DNA of 5,418 bases from Bdellovibrionales bacterium (lineage in GTDB: Bacteria > Bdellovibrionota > JAFGOL01): NCBI GenBank assembly GCA_022710165.1, contig JAKLHL010000113.1, positions 1-5,418 of the forward strand, in the 5' to 3' direction. A program made the translations under genes and the position numbers. This document shows, piece after piece, positions 5,227 through 5,418 of the stretch (position 1 is the first letter of the stretch; the number at the start of each line of letters is the position of its first letter). Under the pieces are notes generated by a model. The model made no database searches. It was not told where the DNA came from and saw only the letters and a program-made list of their open reading frames with translations.

Positions 5227-5418
5227 TTAGTGTTCGTGTGATAAAGCCAAAGTAAGATATATCATAGATAGGATCACAAATATAAGCGCTTGGAAAAAAC
5301 TTACGAAGAGCCCAAGCCCTATGAATGGTATCGGAACGCCCAAAGGGGCCAGGTCACTGAATATACCAAGCACCAAGTGGTCGCCGGTAATGTTACCAAA
5401 AAGACGAAGGCCCAAAGA
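5227..5418 (-). CDS. atpB: F-type ATP synthase F0 subunit a, C-terminal 63 residues (start lies beyond right edge)
   Basis: The open frame enters from the right edge and ends in TAA at 5229-5227. It begins SLGLRLFGN, the best-known motif of subunit a, whose arginine corresponds to the essential aR210 of E. coli; the TTG at 5415-5413 is an internal leucine codon, not a start. The last two membrane helices follow, with the conserved glutamine in FFQALIFVILSMIYLTLA (E. coli Q252 region) and the end SHEH. Subunit a provides the two half-channels through which ions reach the c ring. The segment NITGDHLVL places histidine where E. coli has E219, as in mitochondrial subunit a. It sits directly upstream of atpE with a 15-bp gap, the standard F0 order. 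Confidence 0.95.
   Translation of the reverse strand, partial: SLGLRLFGNITGDHLVLGIFSDLAPLGVPIPFIGLGLFVSFFQALIFVILSMIYLTLALSHEH

Noticed and set aside
5227..5415. A separate 62-residue gene starting at the TTG at 5415.
   Set aside because: The TTG is the leucine codon inside the SLGLRLFGN motif of subunit a, and the frame stays open to the window edge, so this is the 3' end of atpB.

Overview
The window looks like a piece of chromosome from a Gram-negative-type, probably anaerobic bacterium of fairly low G+C. Three things suggest this. There is a LolC/LolE-type lipoprotein-export permease, which implies an outer membrane. There is the beginning of an AmmeMemoRadiSam radical SAM gene, a system common in anaerobes and candidate phyla. 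There is an F-type ATP synthase c subunit carrying most of the residues of a sodium-binding site. A candidate phylum such as Omnitrophota or a relative would fit, but this assignment is a weak inference. No mobile element, CRISPR array, tRNA or rRNA was seen.

Layout. A leftward (minus-strand) cluster occupies roughly 4107 down to 1: a LolC/E-family permease, then dxs (DXP synthase, isoprenoid and thiamine precursor supply), then tlyA (rRNA 2'-O-methyltransferase family), then the first 54 codons of an amrS-like radical SAM gene that runs off the left edge. Gaps are 31 bp, a 4-bp overlap (TTGA) and 32 bp, so these genes are probably co-transcribed. The dxs-tlyA pairing is a known conserved neighbourhood; the flanking permease and amrS are less expected.

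A 72-bp divergent intergenic region (4108-4179) separates this cluster from a rightward gene for a small PHP-domain metallo-phosphoesterase (4180-4842). This spacer holds an 18-bp inverted repeat and a possible promoter that would leave the PHP transcript almost leaderless.

At the right edge another minus-strand unit enters: the end of atpB (F0 subunit a, including the essential arginine), then atpE (F0 subunit c, with a signal-peptide-like N-terminus). It ends at a hairpin and U-rich tail lying over the stop codon of the convergent PHP gene. No atpF follows atpE, so the F0 genes atpB-atpE seem to be separated from the rest of the ATP synthase operon.

Most of the window is well-conserved housekeeping sequence. 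The points worth a second look are the ATP synthase c subunit and its split operon, the divergent control region, and the amrS junction. I see no clear new multi-gene system.
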